NCBI GenBank assembly: GCA_947565865.1
Contig: CANOHT010000038.1
Coordinates: 1-25,483 of the forward strand
Origin: an uncultured Clostridia bacterium
Lineage (GTDB): Bacteria > Bacillota > Clostridia > Christensenellales > Aristaeellaceae
Length of the DNA: 25,483 bases
Reading direction: 5' to 3'
Shown here: in pieces, positions 23,251-25,483 of the stretch
Position numbering within the stretch: the first letter of the stretch is position 1
How the letters are laid out: each line of letters opens with the position of its first letter
Notes under the pieces: generated by a model
Databases searched by the model: none
What the model was told of the DNA's origin: nothing
What the model saw: only the letters and a program-made list of their open reading frames with translations
Made by a program: the position numbers and the translations under genes

Positions 23251-24315
23251 ATGGCCATTACCACCAAGCCCTTCGGCGTGACCAAGGCGGGTCAGGCCGC
23301 TACCCTTTACACCATGACCAACCGAAGCGGCGCGTCTGTTACCGTGACGGACTTCGGCGCCATCACCGTTTCTATTATTGTTCCGGACAAGGACGGCCGG
23401 CTGGCCGATGTGGCCCTGGGCTTTGACACCCTGGATCGCTACGAGGGGCATCACGGCTCCATGGGCGACACCGTGGGCCGCTATGGCAATCGCATCGCCA
23501 AGGGACGCTTCACCCTGGACGGCGTGGACTATCAGCTGGAAACCAACAACGGCGTCAACCACCTGCATGGCGGCTTCCACGGCTTTTCCTCCTTCCTGTG
23601 GGAGGCCGCAACCACCCAGGCGGAGGGCGAGGACAGCGTGGCCTTCCACCGCCTCAGCCCTGACGGCGAGGGCCGCTATCCCGGCAACCTGGACGTCACC
23701 GTGACTTATACCTGGGACGATGACTGCAACCTCAGCATTCATTATGAGGCCACCACCGACAAGGCCACCCTGTGCAACCTAACCAACCATACCTATTTCA
23801 ACCTGGCAGGGCACGACCATGGCACCATCCGCGACCACGGCGTGTACATTGACGCCGACGTCATCACCAAGGTGGACGCCGGACTGATCCCCACCGGGGC
23901 GTACATGCCCGTGAGCCAGACCCCCTTCGACATGCGCGAGGGCCTGCTGATGGCGGACGGTCTGGACGCCATGGACGCCTGTCCCCAGATGAAGCTGGCC
24001 GGCGGCTATGACCACAACTTTGTCCTGCGCAAGGGCGAGGCCATGGGCCTGTGCGCCTGCGTACATCACGAGGACTCCGGGCGCACCATGGAGGTCATCA
24101 CCGACCAGCCCGCCATGCAGCTGTACTCCGCCTGCACCACCGACATCCAGGGCGGCAAGGGGGGCGCGCACTACGGCGTTTACAGCGCCATGTGTCTGGA
24201 AACTCAGCACTGCCCCGATTCGCCCAACCACCCGGAATTCCCCGGCACCACTGTGCTCCGCCCCGGCGAAAAGTACGATACCACAACGATCTATGCCTTC
24301 AGGGTGGATGCGTAA
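23251..24315 (+). CDS. galM: Aldose 1-epimerase (galactose mutarotase)
   Basis: 354 aa, cytoplasmic. Interconverts alpha and beta anomers of aldohexoses such as galactose or glucose. Family motifs: GFDTLDRYEGHHGSMGDTVGRYGNRIAKGRF, the first catalytic-site block NNGVNHLHGG, the second NLTNHTYFNLAG (catalytic His), and the C-terminal LRPGEKYDTTTIYAF carrying the catalytic Glu. AAGGAGG lies 8 bases before the ATG. It has its own promoter and no sugar-operon neighbours here, so substrate preference cannot be inferred from context. No clear terminator directly follows the stop. Confidence 0.95.
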   Translation: MAITTKPFGVTKAGQAATLYTMTNRSGASVTVTDFGAITVSIIVPDKDGRLADVALGFDTLDRYEGHHGSMGDTVGRYGNRIAKGRFTLDGVDYQLETNNGVNHLHGGFHGFSSFLWEAATTQAEGEDSVAFHRLSPDGEGRYPGNLDVTVTYTWDDDCNLSIHYEATTDKATLCNLTNHTYFNLAGHDHGTIRDHGVYIDADVITKVDAGLIPTGAYMPVSQTPFDMREGLLMADGLDAMDACPQMKLAGGYDHNFVLRKGEAMGLCACVHHEDSGRTMEVITDQPAMQLYSACTTDIQGGKGGAHYGVYSAMCLETQHCPDSPNHPEFPGTTVLRPGEKYDTTTIYAFRVDA

Positions 24316-24491
24316 ACGCAGCCGCAGGAAATTCTTGCATGACCGTTTTTGGAAGACGGCTTGCTGACCGATGATATCGTCAGGCTTGCGACGCTTTATC
24401 AGCAGCTGTCTGATATGGAAAAGGGCAGTGAGGACGGCGTTCATCCGTTCTTTTTCGCAGAAGGAACCCCGCCGGCCATTGACGGCGACGG
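24316..24491 (+). other. Unassigned sequence with a short open stretch
   Basis: One frame from about 24349 reads LEDGLLTDDIVRLATLYQQL and SDMEKGSEDGVHPFFFAEG, which looks protein-like and amphipathic, but has no ribosome binding site and runs into the decayed gene below. I do not recognise it. It may be the remains of another gene or the front part of the same one. Confidence 0.35.
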
Positions 24492-24800
24492 TTCAGCAAG
24501 AACAAGCAGCATCAGTACATATGCCTGACGTTCACCGCAGACAGCATAGAAAGGCGTATCGACAGGCATTAGCGCTTAGCGCGAAGGGTGCTGAAGTCCC
24601 AGCCCCAATGCCAATGCCTTGGGGCGCTGTCAGCATAAGTCTTTATGACCCGGAGGATCATCTGATTTTTCTCGGAGCTGTCCTGGATGAAGCGCGGAAC
24701 ACGCGGGCGGCCTGCGCAGGGCGTTCCTGCAGAGCTGGCAGCATGTAAGCTGCGCCTTCTCCCGATCAAACGAACCAAAGACTGGCGGATGCTGACATGA
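24492..24800 (+). pseudogene. Decayed VOC (glyoxalase/bleomycin-resistance) family gene
   Basis: Three fragments in alternating frames line up with the last two thirds of a VOC protein. From 24492: FSKNKQHQYICLTFTADSIE then RRIDR, ending at a TAG at 24570. From 24569: LALSAKGAEVPAPMPMPWGA then VSISLYDPEDHLIFLG; compare the family's PWGQrvvRfYDPDgHiiEvGE. From 24687 in the first frame: RPAQGVPAELAACKLRLLPIK up to the TGA at 24798, like the C-terminal helix of such proteins. At least two frameshifts are needed and no ribosome binding site is seen. A perfect 7-bp stem (GCCCCAA/TTGGGGC, 24602-24625) falls within it. Assignment rests on motif recognition only. Confidence 0.5.
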
Positions 24801-25056
24801 ACCTGCCCGCGCAGCGCGTCGCTGTTTCGCGTCGTACATGCGGACAGAATCGGCTGCACCGCTGGCTGGGTGGTCATCCCGTCACGCCACATGCGCATGC
24901 AGCACGGCAACTTGCGGCCAGGCCTTCCTTCGCGCGCGAAATATCGGCCGCCCATGAAATCGGCATGCTCGGCGCCGGGCGGGTCTGCTTTGCCATCATG
25001 CCTTTGGAAGCACGCGCCACGAGATTAACCAGATGTTTTGCCAGCCGCATCAGCGT
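24801..25056. other. Intergenic sequence without a supported gene
   Basis: About 250 bases. Open frames on both strands lack ribosome binding sites and resemble no family I know. Confidence 0.45.
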
Positions 25057-25127
25057 AAAAAACCCGGTTGCATTCAGGACAAATACCGTTCTTCGACGGT
25101 ATCCGTCCCTGTGCAGCCGGTTTTTTT
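25057..25127. terminator. Long, three-tier bidirectional terminator
   Basis: Outer stem CCGGTTGCA (25064-25072) / TGCAGCCGG (25112-25120) with one G-T pair, a middle CAGGAC/GTCCCTG pairing, and an inner perfect ATACCGT (25083-25089) / ACGGTAT (25096-25102) stem with a TCTTCG loop. Seven T follow at 25121-25127, and six A precede at 25057-25062, so it can end transcription in both directions. No intact gene adjoins it on either side. Confidence 0.8.
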
Positions 25128-25338
25128 ATCCAAACCAGGAAGCGTTTTTGCTGCGAACGCCCGCCGCCCGCGACCCCCGCGGCGAACGGCCAAGCTAACG
25201 GCGGCCTATGGCTGTTCACAGGATGCGGGCCTCACTATGGTCGGACATGGCGCTTGTTCAATCGAGCCGCCCCATGATTAAGCAGGCACCATCGCCCAGC
25301 CCAAATCCTTAAAGGACAAAGCTCTGTGAAATCATGGT
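25128..25338. other. Non-coding sequence before the hairpin cluster
   Basis: I see no gene, promoter or strong structure in these ~210 bases. Confidence 0.4.
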
Positions 25339-25403
25339 CACCGGCTAAGCCGGTGGTTTGACTAAGCCCTATAAGGGCTTGGTACCGGCAGCGCTAAAGC
25401 GCT
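25339..25403. repeat. Cluster of three perfect short hairpins, possible IS200/IS605-type end
   Basis: CACCGGC-TAA-GCCGGTG (25339-25355), AAGCCCT-ATA-AGGGCTT (25364-25380) and AGCGCT-AA-AGCGCT (25390-25403) follow each other within 65 bases. Tandem small-loop hairpins of this kind occur at the ends of IS200/IS605 elements, where the TnpA transposase recognises them. CCACCGGCTC at the last ten bases is inverted relative to the first hairpin's right arm. No transposase is in the window, so this remains a guess. Confidence 0.4.
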
Positions 25404-25483
25404 CTGAAGACCCGCCAGCCGCGCCGGCACTGCTTGGCGGCACCGAAAGGGGCTTTGGTTTACTTGCCCTTTTCCACCGGCTC

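Noticed and set aside
24797..25198. 133-aa plus-strand open frame
   Set aside because: It runs through the strong bidirectional terminator at 25057-25127 and has no ribosome binding site or recognisable motif.

Overview
The window is GC-rich bacterial chromosome, apart from a short AT-richer cassette at the left edge. Strong AGGAGG-type ribosome binding sites, near-consensus sigma-A promoters, intrinsic terminators, a short HisG paired with HisZ, a DUF2974 lipase-like protein, a YwlG-type DUF436 protein and a DUF2975/YozG pair all point to Bacillota, most likely a gut Clostridia lineage; I cannot name the genus. The first 50 bases are not genomic: they match the Illumina TruSeq index-1 adapter except for one base, so the contig edge is artefactual.

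Layout. 51-577 (+): the end of a DUF2975 membrane protein overlapping a YozG-like HTH regulator. 717-968 (-): a stand-alone 83-aa protein resembling only the middle domain of the fatty acid kinase FakA. 1245-7501 (-): a histidine operon read leftwards, hisZ-hisG-hisD-[tandem repeat array]-hisB-hisA-hisIE, driven by a near-perfect TTGACA/TATAAT promoter and closed by a terminator. hisC, hisH and hisF are absent. The hisD-hisB gap holds about six tandem copies of an exactly 167-bp, hairpin-rich unit.

8012-16440 (+): murA with a small J-domain protein, a terminator, an exported DUF4163/DUF3298-type protein, FtsK/SpoIIIE, a DUF2974 hydrolase and a DUF436 protein, then a terminator. 16441-17811 has no intact gene. 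It carries a run of perfect hairpins, a ~385-bp inverted-repeat element and a frameshifted ribbon-helix-helix regulator beside a palindromic operator-like site. 17812-20130 (-): an acyltransferase-3 membrane protein running in frame, with no stop codon, into an M29 aminopeptidase that keeps its own ribosome binding site. Divergent from it is uvrA (20319-23150, +), followed by galM (23251-24315, +) from its own promoter. The right end (24316-25483) holds a decayed VOC-family gene, a long bidirectional terminator and a cluster of short perfect hairpins that may be the edge of an IS200/IS605-type element lying outside the window.

Most of the window is housekeeping: histidine synthesis, cell wall, chromosome segregation, DNA repair and sugar epimerisation. 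The less ordinary parts are the tandem array inside the his operon, the structured non-coding island at 16.5-17.8 kb, the acyltransferase-aminopeptidase in-frame junction and the solo FakA-middle-domain protein. I found no CRISPR array, rRNA, tRNA or recognisable defence system.
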